A stretch of 64,000 nt of DNA from Spirodela intermedia (lineage: Eukaryota > Streptophyta > Magnoliopsida > Alismatales > Araceae): positions 6,441,221-6,505,220 of the forward strand of contig LR746270.1 of assembly GCA_902729315.2 (NCBI GenBank). The letters run 5' to 3'. Shown piece after piece: positions 1 through 11,999 of the stretch. Position 1 is the first letter of the stretch. Each line of letters begins with the position of its first letter. The position numbers were made by a program, and so were the translations under genes. A model generated the notes under the pieces. The model was not told where the DNA came from and ran no database searches. It was given only the letters and a program-made list of their open reading frames with translations.

Positions 1-3000
1 AATTTGCGCATTTATTTCCCTATTTATGTGGGTTTCGCTCGACGGTCTTTTCTTCCCAGCTTCGATGCCTCGAGCGTCAACATGCTTAATCTGATTGACG
101 CCCATTTCAGCGCCTCCATCCTTTTTCACGTGCGCCTCCTCTTACTTGCCCGCCTCTGCATGCTCCCTCCCCCCTCTCCCTTCTTCCCCCTCGCCCTCCC
201 TCAAACGTGCAACTCTCCTTTCTTTGTAATATGTGTGGGTCGCTGGGGTTGGCCGTGCTTCCTGCGAGGTTAGTCGGTGGATCGGGTTGGAAATTGTCGC
301 CAAGATGGGACATTTCTCTTCGCTCACTTGATGGGCAACCTCGATTTGAGCCCTCCTCTGCTGTTCTTTATGGGTCGTGTGATCATCCGCTGCTGATGCT
401 GTTCGGTGGAGTCTTCTGACCGGGTTCGACTTTCTTCTTTGCCTTTACTATACAGGTAATGGCTTCTGGGGAGTCGGATAGCTGCGCAGGTTGCCTGGTT
501 TGTGCTGCCGCTTAGTAAGTCGGTAAACTGGTGTCGAATTCGTTCCCCAGGTTTGTGTTTCTCTTAGTCTTTCTTGCTTCGACTATGGCTATATTGCTCT
601 GAGCTGTTGATGCCATGTACTATTGTACTAGTCTTGCTTCTAGGTTGTAGGAAGAGGTTCTGTGTTAAATGGGGTTCATGGAAATTAGGGTTCCTTGCTC
701 TGCGCCGAAGTCGACACTGGCTACCCATCTGCGTCTGTTTGCTGTTCATATGGAGGCTTATGCCTTCCTCCTACTCTTAGTTAGGGAGAAGAGGACCTTG
801 TGATGATATATGGATCCTACTCGTGTTGGGGATCCCTTCTCAACCTGGGCCCTCTCAATCTTTATTCATCAGTGTTGACTTTTGTATTTTTAGTGTCTTG
901 TTTATCTTGAATATCCTTCCTGAGTCTACTCTCCCTATAACTTCCTCATTAATGTTAAGTCCACCTTTGTGTGCTACCTGTTTTGGGAAATGCTGACCGT
1001 GAAGGCCTCCTGAATGCTTTTTGTTAACGTTTCTTCTCATCTTTATTATCTAAAACGACCACAGTGGCATTCCTTTTTCTTTCCGCAGCCTCAAATCGAC
1101 GTAGTTCTATCCCAAGTCACATTTCTTCAAACGTAGATTTTGAATCAATGTGAAACTTACTGTGATTTTCTTCTGTGCTTTCTACTATGGATCCTTGTTG
1201 TGATCTTCATAATATATCATGAATTTTTTCTCTGGTACAAACATAAACTGCTATAAACGTTCATTGGATATCCAGAATGGATTTTGACCCTTTAATTAAT
1301 TTGAGTAACTTTTGACTTTTAGTCGAGATGATGTCTATATATCGAACACCAGCACAGTTTTGATGGTGACTAGAAACTGAGACTTGCCAGCTTTTTGATC
1401 TTTTTTCCTACATCAATGTACATCGAAACTCCGAGTTTTTTGAGATGATCCTTGAGATGGAGACTGAGGACGAGTTGGCAATAGATTTCTGTATTGAATG
1501 TTGTGATCATTGAATTGCCCCTCTGTTGCTCCTCGTGCCAAGTATGTCATGTCGCACCAAGAATTTAAATTTTACATGACGCGAAAAGAGGAAAGCATCG
1601 ATCTCAACAGGAGTTGCCAAACCAAGGAAAAAAATCCATGTGAAATGCTGAACTCCAGTTTAGAAACCTGCCCATATGGTCATATCAATCGGTATTCATA
1701 AGAATCCGAGTTTCGAGGCCAAAACCTTTGAGGATTGGAGTAAGTATATCCAAAAGCTGTTTTCTTGGTTCTGGCAAGTGAATTTGGTTTATTTGCACAA
1801 GTGATGGCGTTCCTTTCAAATGAATCCGTGGTTGTTTCAGAGTTTTCAGCTGCCAGATCGAAGGATTAAAGAGGTGGTTTTCATGTCGCCTAAATCTTTC
1901 TTGCATTTTATTAGATAGATTGAATCATTAAGTTTATTTCCGAAGATATTGTTTTGCCTTTTCTCATGAACATATTCCACGCTTACTATCAACTTTTGCT
2001 TACTTGGAGGGTTTACCCTAGGAAACGGCCTATGATTAATGGAGATCTGATCTCCATTGTTGCTATACTGTCTAGCCGATTGTGTTAGAAAACTCCTCCG
2101 TTGCAATTGAAACCCTTTGGTGTGCAACATTTCCTCGCGGAAAAAATCTCGCTTTACTCCGATTTCTGGATGGATTGTTGTCACTTCACACGACAAATCT
2201 TGCTTATTTTTTATTAACATCATTTCTTACCCCTTCTGGTGGAGAGATCTGGCAATCTGCGTTTTAGTATTCTCTGTCGACCAGGAACTTCTTACCTGAT
2301 CAGATTAGGTGCCTGTCATGGGCGGACGGGAGCTGGGCTGCTACCTTTCTCATGTTTTTCCATCAGCCTAATTATTTGATACTAATCATGCCAGAGGTTA
2401 ATCATTTGGTTATTATGTCCTTTTTATTGAACTTGGAAATAACTTTTTTAGTTTTACGAGTGCATCCTTGTGGACCTATGTACGAATGACTGTATTGCCT
2501 CCATTTAATGGTTTTTGGTCTACCCATGTCTTTCCATGCAATGTTATCAATATGATTTAGTTCGTGCCTATGCAAAGTGCTGCTGAAATCTTGATAATCA
2601 TCAACGCCATGCCGTCTTACAAGGATGATAATGATAATCAATATCTATGCTAGATTCCAAAGTTTGTTTTAAGCAGATAAATAGTTAAATGATTCAGAAA
2701 CCTTATCGATAGGAAACCGGTGCTCTGGAATCTCCTTTTTCATTAGCATTTATATGCGTCGAATTTCATAAATAAATAGCTAATTTTACAGAATAATTTG
2801 CACATTGGTTTAGTTACATATTCGATCTAACGGTTAAGGAAACTTTCTTTATTTCTTTTTGGCTATTGAAATTCACATAGATTACTCCATTCTTTGGCTT
2901 TGACTTTATCAGCTGCTTTAAAATTTTCGATAGATATTCTTTTTCTTGCATGCATTTATTTGTTGGTAAGCCAATTATGAGTTGCACCTATCTTTGCTCT

Positions 3001-3155
3001 ATTTTTTTTTTCGTCTCTGTTCTCTGAAGCCTAAATCTGGATTTAACTTTTATCAGTTGCAGCGATAGTTGTGACTCTTTTGGGAATTCTCTGTTGTCAT
3101 TTTGTTGCTGTTATTTCATCTTATGTCAATTGAGGCTGATTTTTTTTAATGGCAG
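1..3155 (+). other. Upstream region and probable 5' leader/intron of the SANT gene
   Basis: I see no convincing coding exon here. The stretch ends in an acceptor AG directly in front of the ATG at 3156, so the start codon opens an exon and at least one 5'UTR intron lies upstream. A possible leader exon ends near 455, where CAG is followed by GTAATG; the same place also reads as a pyrimidine-rich acceptor, so its role is open. In the genomic sequence an in-frame TAA lies at 3147-3149 just before the start codon. Open frames in this stretch have no family resemblance and look like chance. The transcription start cannot be placed. Confidence 0.4.
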
Positions 3156-5477
3156 ATGGACCTTCTTAAACTGTATCACGATGAAGACTCTACCGCAGAT
3201 ACATCATCAGAACATCTTTCAGCCGATTCCCCAGGAACAAATGATATATTCGAAGAGCAACCAATAGCTCCTCGTATAGGGGAGGAGTATCAGGTGGAAT
3301 TGCCACTGCTGGAGAGAAGATCACAATACCTCGTCCCAATTTTGAGCTCAGTCTCTGTCGGTACCACGAATGATACTGATTTCGCTGTCAAAATAGGATT
3401 AGATATTCCGGTGACATGGACTCTTGACAGGGATGAACTAGAACCATATGTTTGTACAAGTGGTGCTGAAATTGCCGATGTAGAGTTGGTAAGATTTGAT
3501 GGAGGTCTATATTCAAAATTTCATGATTCATTGAATGGGCGTGCAGCTGAAGTTTCGAAGACTCATGTAAATGGTTCCGTAGCCTCAACGTATAAGGGTG
3601 AATTATTCGATCAAAAACCAAATCTTGGGAAAAGATATTGTCCAATACCTGCTTTGCCTATGACCCCCTGGACAGATGATGAGAAGAAGATCTTCCTCCT
3701 CGGCCTCTATGTTTTTGGTAAAAATCTTGTCCAAGTGAAGAGGTTCATAGAGTGCAAAAGGATGGGGGATATACTTTCGTTCTATTATGGGAGTTTCTAC
3801 AGATCAGATGCCCACCGTAGATGGTCAGAGTGTAGAAAGATGAGAAGCAGGAAGTACATTTATGGGCAACGGATTTTTAGTGGTTGGCGGCATAATGAAC
3901 TTCTGCAGCGTTTGGATCAGAACTTATCGGAGGCAGGCAGAAGTGCTTTAGTTGAGGTTAGTGTTTTGTTAGTCCTTTTTTAATTTTTTGAGCATCAGAT
4001 ATGAAAATTTTCCTTTACGAATGATCGTTGGTCTTCAAATTATTAACTTTGATGAACGGCATACATTTAAGTCATTAGTGCAGTAAGAGAACAGGTTAGA
4101 ATTTCTTTTCCATTCATCTATAGATATTTCGTCCTAATTTCCTGGGAGCAGGGCTGTGTCCGAGCGCTTTCTGACTAGATCCTGGCACCTGTATCCAGGT
4201 CACGAATATCTATCTACTTTGGATATTTGGTTCATCCATCCAGGCAATTTTCTGCCATTCTTTGGTGGTGGCCATTCCATGTGAGAATCATCGTGATTCC
4301 ATTAAGGTTCTGCCTCCCTCTTTCCCTCTTGGTCTCCCCCCTCTCAGTGACCTTTCCATTTTTCCCCTCTTATGCTATCACACCCCTGGTACTTCTGGCA
4401 ATAGTTGCCAGTAGACCCAATATCCTTTTCTCCCCTATTAATGGAGGCCTTAATAGCTCTGATATTTTCCTTATTGTACAGTTGTATTCTTTCTAGCGAT
4501 TTATAAGCAGTCATTTCATGTTTTCGTCTCCTAAATGGCCATCCTTCTCCGTCTTCATTCCTTTTTCTTTTGTTCTCTGCACCATCTGGCAGTAATGATT
4601 CCCTGGGTCATTCCTGCAAATCCCTTCTGTAGGTGTTATATCACTTGGTTGCTCTCCTTTGTGGTTATAGCATATTACTGACATGTTTTCTGTTTGGTTA
4701 ATGTGACCTCTCCATTTATGGTTGCCACTGAGATTGTCCCTTCTCTCCGTTGCTTCTCTTCACTGTCTCCATCTCCAGTTATGTAGGATGACAGAACTTT
4801 TATTATCCTTGGATCCTCACTGTTGTTAACCCCAGTCAACAAGTTTCTCAGTCCAATCTTCAATTCTTCCTACAATGCCCTTTGCTTCTGCGACTGTAGC
4901 ACCTTCTCTCACTCCCTCGGAATGAACACAATCATATAGCCATGTTTGGTGGTGTTTGACAATGCGTGTCGATGGTTATAAATGAGAGCCGTGCCCAGTT
5001 GTAATTGATCATAGTTGGCTATGCTTGTACGACTTTCTTGTGCTCTAGCACAACTTTTTTTTCCTCTGATATCTGTCATTCATATTTCAAATTATATTTT
5101 TAAAACTGGCGATCGTTTCAAAACCTCTTAATTATCCCAGAATTATAGGGAATTTAAAGATACAAGTGAAAAAATAGGAATAAAATGGGTATCAGAGAAA
5201 ATAAAACTTCTCACTGAGTCACATCGAGCACTGCCATGGCCAGCTGTGACAAAGCTTTGCCATCAGTTTCAAAATCTCCTATTTATTAGAAAATGTCATT
5301 GGTCCTCTTATCATGACATCGTTTAATAAAAAAGACGTGTTTCATCCCTCTTAATTTTAAAGGATTTCATCCTCAACCATTGTGCACGCCTAAAAGTAGG
5401 GAAATCCCTCAGGTTTGGCCTCCTCTAGGGAGTGCTGCTGTCATAATATCTTTACAAGTGGTTTGATTTAACTTGAA

Positions 5478-5537
<60 letters not shown>

Positions 5538-8500
5538 GTTATATATTTATACATAGATGGTTTCAGTAAATCCTATTCCATGCCAATCAGGGTCGATTCA
5601 CTTTTTTTTTTATGACCGATATTGAGATTATTTGGAACTTATGTCGGCTGATATCTAGAGTAGAAATTTTAAATACTTCGAAGCAGTTGTCTGATTGAAT
5701 GTCCATGGACTCAGTTTGTGTCGGTTTCTTGATAAGCTCCACAATATATCTTATTGAGATCGTAAGCCTTCTATATCATGGTCGATAATCTCCTAGGGGA
5801 GGCAATTGCACATATATGGATTCATGGTACCTTATCTATGAGAGGTGTCTCAATTTATATTTCAATATACAGAATTATGCCTCATATTTATAAATACATG
5901 GAACTTCAAAATTGAAGTCTCAGTTTAGGGTGTTTCAGGTGTTTTGGACTTTTCCTTGGACATGTTTTCTTGATTCAGATGGATATGATTATGAATTTGA
6001 CCAGGGAAGTTGTCATAAGTTACCGGAGTTTTGGTAAGATTTTTGAGAGTGGTTTCTTTTTCTCTTCTTTATATTTTCTTTTGGTGTTGTCTCTAGTTTT
6101 CTGGCAGAAAGTAGTGGGTTGAACTGCTGGTTGTTTAATTGTGACGGAATTCAAATGGATGGTGGTATATGGCTCCTCTCTACCCACTCCTTGTTGCCTG
6201 TTTTTAGGCGTTTAATATTTGGAGAGATCAAGAGTTACTTCATGATAGCCTAAATTAGCCTTAATCTGGCTGATTGGATTCAACTGAATGATCAGAATCA
6301 TACTTTTCTTATTTGGCTGTCACTTTCCCAGCTTATGGCTGGGAAACACGTTATGCATTACAGGCCTTCAGATTTCTCTCTCCCTCTTCTCGTCACAACA
6401 AAAAAGTCCACGACTTCCATCTTCTCGAATTACTGATCAAGGAAAAAAAACGTTTTCTCCTTGTCTGATATTGACCTTTTTTGTATTCTTTTTACCTCTC
6501 CCTGAAGTCGTTCTGGTAAGATTTACTCGTGAGAAAAATCAATCTTTTCCCTTGCAGCTATGGCAAGATTAGGAATTCCTTCGTCCTGAGTAACTCTCCC
6601 AACCTTAACATTCCATCTTCCTTTATTTCTCATGCATGGTAAAGGAATTGGTATATGTAAAGTGGCGTCTAAATCAACCTTACTTTACCATGATGTTGTC
6701 AACCGATCTGGTGGTACTAGAAAATATCGTTTACTTATATCGTTTACTTTCTATGATGAAATTTGAGTCGGTTGGGGGGTGGTGGGAGGGGCAGTTAACT
6801 CTTTGAGGTTTGTTTGTGTCAACATCTAGCATGCCCTCTTTTCTAATACTCTCCCATTATGATCTTTAAATGAATCTTCTCATGATCTATTTATCCAAGT
6901 ACGGCTCTCTTGGACACTGCCATTATTATCTCTAAACGGATATCCTATTGATATTCCTGTCATGTAACAAGGAATTTGATGGCACTATTAGATAGCTTAT
7001 CGGGTATTGATGGCACCGCTAGATCATCAACTGATCTAGCTTGTCAGGCTAGGTCATGCGTTATGCCTTATACTTTTGGATTGTCCCATCAGCCTGTCCA
7101 CTTAATAGGATCTGGGTACTTTCTACTCATCTCTAGGACTGCATTTCCTCCTTTGTTTGTTTACTGCATCACAGCAGCTTGATACCTTCTTTATCCTTTT
7201 GACTCTTTACAAGTCTGTCCTTTCCTTCAAGTTTCTTCAATATGGTGCAATTCTCTCTTGTTTTCTTGGGATCTCCAGTATTAGTTTCCACAGTTCATAT
7301 CAGACGTCTTCTCTTCTTCTTTTGATTTGCCTAATGCACTACAAGATGTCAGCCTTCTACATTGGCATCTGCTTAACAAAACATTACTTCTTCGTTAAAA
7401 TATATCTTCGTTCTGCCTTCAGTTCACTTTCCTTACATATCAGATTCAGGTCGAAATGGTGTTTTTGATCACTTTTATGTTAAAGGAACCCTACTATTTT
7501 CGAGATAACTATTTACGATACAACTCGTCAGTAAAACTACTCATCTTTTATGTCACGAACCGGTTGAAAACCAGTGGGCACCCTTTCCCCAGTATTTTCG
7601 AATTAGTCATCTGATTTCTCTTCCAGGCTCTCGTTTAGGAGTAGGGTCCAGCTGTATAGGATAAATGGAATATATTGATCTTTCTTTAAAATATGTTTCT
7701 CTTGATACCAAGTCTTGCTGAGACACCAAGTCTTGTGATTGGGACCCCACTCTTCACCCCCTCTCATATTTGGTCCCAACTTTTTGCGGGGAGCCCATTA
7801 GTTTAGGGTGTGCAAAACGCCCAAGAGTCCGAGCATGGTGGGCTGAAAACGTACCTTTTGGTTTAAGCTCGCGAACAGTATGCAACCCTTTGATGTTTCT
7901 CCTAAACGTTTTGGGAGGGAAAGGTTTTGGCCGACTTGAGGATTGATGATCATATTTCATCCAATGGGGGGGTGGCGGGGCAGTCCGACCCCAACTAGCT
8001 AGACATAACGCATGACCTAGCCCTCTTGAAAAATCAGGCCGAGCTGAATTTAGTAGAGTTAGACACGAGCCAGACCCAATTTCAGTCTGAATTTCATGTT
8101 TAATTTGGCTTTTGGGTTTTAATCTAGTCTGTGTTTGATCGATGTGAATCAATGTTTATGTTTTTCATGTATGTAGTAATAGTAGTGTACTGAAAATTAT
8201 ACATGTAGGATAAGTTCAAAATGCTTCCAGGAATGACTTTCTGAGACGTTTCCATCTATAAGATGGACACATTTCTATTGCACAAGCCCATTAATCAGTT
8301 GTCAGATCAGGATTAATATGGGGGCTTTGGTTATGCATGGTTGGAGCCTCTTGTTGACGATGATCTCTGCGCGTTATCAAACCTCAGCTGTGTTTTTGAC
8401 ATACCTAATGCTAACTTAGGAAATCAAGCCATATGTTATTCTCAGTATTTCAGATGAGTTCTAAAATTTTCGTGCTAAAGAATAAAATGGATCCTCTGCC

Positions 8501-10675
8501 TGGGGAAAAAGGGAAAAAACATTTGAAAATATTTTTTGCCTAAACGTCAATGATTTGGGGGGAGGTGGGTCCTCGTCAGATACTATTGTGAGAAGCAGCT
8601 CAAAATCTCCGTCAAACTCTTTTGCCAAATTGTTGTCTGTCGGGTACCTTCATCTTCGTAGCCGAGTGGTTTGACTTTCTTTCTTGGTTGTCAGATCTAC
8701 GTGGCCACAATCTTCTGCTCTGATTCATCTTCAGTGCTTGTTTGTGTGTTATCTTAAAAGAGAAGATTTTTTTACTTCCTCTTGTGACGCGTTCTTCTGA
8801 TGTTTAATCATTCTGCTCCTGAATCTCTTTTCTTTTTATCAAATCCATCGTTTTATTCATTCGTTTGAGATAACCCATCAAGCGTATGTAAAACTTATGA
8901 TATTTGCTCAGGCCACAAAAGCGCTCGGCGAGTGCAAAATAACTCTTGAAGAGTACGTCTTTACTCTAAAGATGGCTGTCAGTCTGAAGGCCCTGGTGGA
9001 AGCTGTGGGTATCGGCATAGAGAACTATGATCTCACTGGATTGGCCTCAGATCCTGCCAAAGCGACCCATGGGACATCCACTCGTGCTGAGATACCTGTT
9101 GGGAAAGCTTGTTCTTCACTCACTTCTGTAGACATCATCAAGTTTCTGACCGGAGATTTTCGGCTAAGTAAAGCAAGGTCTAATGATCTGTTCTGGGAGG
9201 CCGTCTGGCCTCGGCTGCTTGCCAAAGGGTGGCACTCCGAACAGCCCAAGAATAGCAGTTTTGGCACTTCAAGGCACTCCCTCGTCTTCCTGGTGCCGGT
9301 CATTAAAAAATTTTCGAGGAAGCTCGTGAAGGGGAAGCACTATTTTGACTCTGTCAGTGACGTTCTGAACGAGGTCGCCTCCGACCCAAGGCTTCTTGAG
9401 CTCGACATCGAAGGTCTGAAGGGGGATAATGGGAAGGATGAACATGGATGGGATGGAGGTAGCAACTTGGAGGAGAATGGGTCGTCTGATCAGCAGAATC
9501 ATCTCTACCTTCGTCCTCGTTTGCCCAACTGCAACTCGGAGCTCATGAAGTTCACAGTTGTGGATACTAGCTTGGTCCACGCAGAGCCCCCATTCAGGGT
9601 CCGAGAGCTGAAGAGTTTGCCTGTGGATCCCACTATTATTGGCTATGGCGCATCGAGTCCATGTGAAGCGGACAGTAACAGCTCAGAGGACCAGCCGATC
9701 TCAACAGAGATGTCATTGACCGATGGCAAGAAAGTCAAGGAAGCCCGGAGACGAGTCAACAAAGTGGGAAAGTCCATGCTGGCTGATCGTGCCGCATCTG
9801 TTTCAAAGAGAAGAGTACTGATCAACAGGGAAGATTCCGATGGACGATACCCAAATGGGTCATCCGAGTTTGACCCCACGAAGGACGAGGAGTTCCAATT
9901 TGGTGTCGGATCGAAGAGTGGCAAGCCAAACTATCTCTCCCCCGTCTCAAAGAGGCAGAGGCTGACTGCTTGCAGAAACCCAGAATCTGTTTTCCGAGCA
10001 TTATCCTCTGGAGATCTGGTGGAGAAGGAGATTGGTTGCCTGGTCAAGCCCATGGAAGTGAATGAATCGGTGGTTGCCGAGGCTGGGCTAGTGGCGAAAG
10101 ACAGCCCCAATGAGTCGAACGAATACATTCAAAATGGCAACTGCGTCAGCACTTCTAGTATTGGAGAGGTGGCTATCCCCTGTGGGAAGACCACTCAGGC
10201 CAGAGCTTTGATTGATCTGAACCTCCCGCAGTTTCCCCCAGATTTCGATGCTTGTGAGGCATTGAACGCAGAGGTGGCGGACAACCAGGAAGACTTGAGT
10301 TTGAAGCTGGTCTCAATTCCATTGGGAGGGCAGAATCCTGCCAAACATCAGTCGTGGGAGTATTCTAATGGCGTGTCTAATGAGCCTCATGATACAGTGA
10401 ACGCCCGCCGGCACAGCACCAGGAACCGGCCATTGACAACCAGAGCTCTAGAAGCCCTGGCATCTGGGTTCCTCGCTACAAGGCGGAAGGGTAAAGCCAC
10501 AAAGACCAAGGTCTCCAGCAGTGTGGCATCAAGGTCCTCTAGACCCTCATACAAGACTGTGGAAACATCAGCATCGGCAACAACTGTCGACCGTGGAAGC
10601 GCTATCTGTGATCTGACGGACGCCAAATTTGAAGCAATGGAAGAAGAATGCAGCAGCAACCCTAATCTGCCATGA
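3156..10675 (+). CDS. SANT/Myb-like domain chromatin protein (Arabidopsis At2g47820/At1g09040-like)
   Basis: Two coding exons, 3156-3956 and 8912-10675, join in phase 0 to give 854 aa. Near the N-terminus, residues 39-46 (PRIGEEYQ) resemble the opening of an ELM2 domain. A SANT/Myb-like domain starts at about residue 171 (PWTDDEKK) and runs to about 215. The second exon carries the family block LVEAVGIG and basic patches (KRRV, KRQR) that look like nuclear signals. A DLNLP-type EAR-like motif lies at residues 700-706. Near the C-terminus is the STRNRPLTT/ALEAL block that I recall from the plant homologues. Arabidopsis relatives (SANT1-4) are reported to associate with histone deacetylase HDA6, so a nuclear repressor-complex role is likely; that role is inferred from the family. 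The 4955-bp intron is unusually long. The ATG was chosen because it sits directly after an acceptor and starts the conserved acidic N-terminus. Confidence 0.88.
3957..8911 (+). other. Long intron of the SANT gene (4955 bp)
   Basis: The donor is GAG|GTTAGT and the acceptor is GCTCAG|GCC. The intron is AT-rich and non-coding. It holds a compound CT/TA microsatellite at 5483-5537, a G-rich tract near 6776-6792, and a pair of about 21-22 bp inverted repeats near 7047-7067 and 8002-8023. The open - strand frame at 7754-8152 is proline/basic-rich and resembles repeat-derived sequence, not a gene. I see nothing else functional. Confidence 0.7.
5483..5537. repeat. Compound (CT)n-(TA)n microsatellite
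   Basis: About 16 CT units run directly into about 11 TA units, inside the SANT-gene intron. Confidence 0.95.
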
Positions 10676-11048
10676 AATCCTTGTACTCTGCCTGTGTTCT
10701 CGGTCTCCATGAATGCTGGAGGCTCTCACATGCTTTGGCTGGGCTCTCGAGGAGACGGCTATATGTGCAGAGGTTGCTCCTGTCGGCTGGACGACATTGC
10801 TATCTGGTTCTCCTCAGAGACTATCGACAGCCTTCTGGTGGGGTCTCTTCTCATGGCAGAAGCTCCTGATCATCATGGCGAGGAGAAACAACACCAGCGC
10901 CCTCACATGCCAGAGGTCCTGTACAGCTTTGCGGCGGCATTGTAGGGTTTGATTGGTTGGATAGCGGATTCTATTACGCTCGGTTGCCCAAGGCGACGAT
11001 GTATCTGAGAAGGGCCAAATGTGGATAGTGGCTAATATACATTCTTTG

Positions 11049-11054
11049 AATAAA
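11049..11054 (+). terminator. Probable poly(A) signal of the SANT gene
   Basis: AATAAA lies about 370 bp after the stop codon at 10675, in a T-rich context. The stretch 10676-11060 is therefore read as 3'UTR. Confidence 0.55.
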
Positions 11055-11060
11055 GAAATC

Positions 11061-11963
11061 TCTCTCTTTGGGTAGTTGGGCTGCTCAGTTCTTCGGCCGG
11101 GATTCAGATTCTTGATTGTTGTTGGGCATGAGCTTCATTAAATAATCAAAACGCACTGTGCAACGGCCCCCAGATGTCCCATGCGGCAAAGAATTTGTCG
11201 ACTTTTCTAGTTCCTCCTAGGAGAACATGTTTTTTTTCTTCATTGTATTATAGTCATGATGAGTCTGGATCCCCCAACCTTGCGTCATTTCATTCTATTT
11301 CTGGACAACTTTGCTCAGAGCATGAATTTGTGATTAATGTTGGATCTTGCAGAGGAGTTTGTTTGGATGACGCTCCTCAGGGGTTTTCCAAAAGATTAGG
11401 GATTTTGGGATGCCCCGCAACCCTACGTGTTCAGTTCTTTTCCTGGTTGCTGATTCCACCGTAGACATGGTCACTGCTGCGTAGGGGGGAGTGCCAGAAT
11501 AGCAAAGACAATCACCGGGATCTTCTAGACTCGTTCTGCTTCAGAAATCGACTGTCATCACTGCCCCAGTGGCTGAAGCTTTCAGACTCCTCAAGCTCGA
11601 GGATGGTCCCGATCATGGAGGGCGTCTCCGGCGATCGTATCGCCACTAGCATCGTCCTCTTCATGAGATACCTGTTGTCCTTGCCAAAGGAGAAGGGGAA
11701 AATGAGGGAATCATGTACTGGCAACGTACTCCTCGCTGCTCTCCATGGCCTGCGTCGCCGCGGAGATCATCCTCTCATCTGCCCACGACCTCGTGGTTTA
11801 CGGACGTCACCGCAGACATCGCCGCGAGTTGGCGAGGGCGTCTCCGGGTCACCAAGGAAGCCGGTCGGCGGCGCTGACGAGGATAGCCGCATTTTTGGGG
11901 AGGGTTGACCTTCTCACTTCCCGACCTCTGCCGCCAGTGACATACGCATCGGCCATGGTATCC

Positions 11964-11999
<36 letters not shown>

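Noticed and set aside
463-516. ATG opening an 18-codon frame (MASGESDSCAG...) as a possible N-terminal exon of the SANT protein
   Set aside because: Splicing from the available donor to 3156 would be out of frame with the conserved N-terminus. At most it is an upstream ORF.
1846-2223. 125-codon - strand open frame upstream of the SANT gene
   Set aside because: No family resemblance and no promoter or splice context; fits chance in a probable leader intron.
4141-4210. tRNA-like look around CTGTGTCCGAGC
   Set aside because: No acceptor or T-arm pairing and no GGTTCRA-type box could be found.
7754-8152. 132-codon - strand open frame in the SANT-gene intron
   Set aside because: Proline/basic composition typical of repeat-derived sequence, located inside an intron, no known domain.
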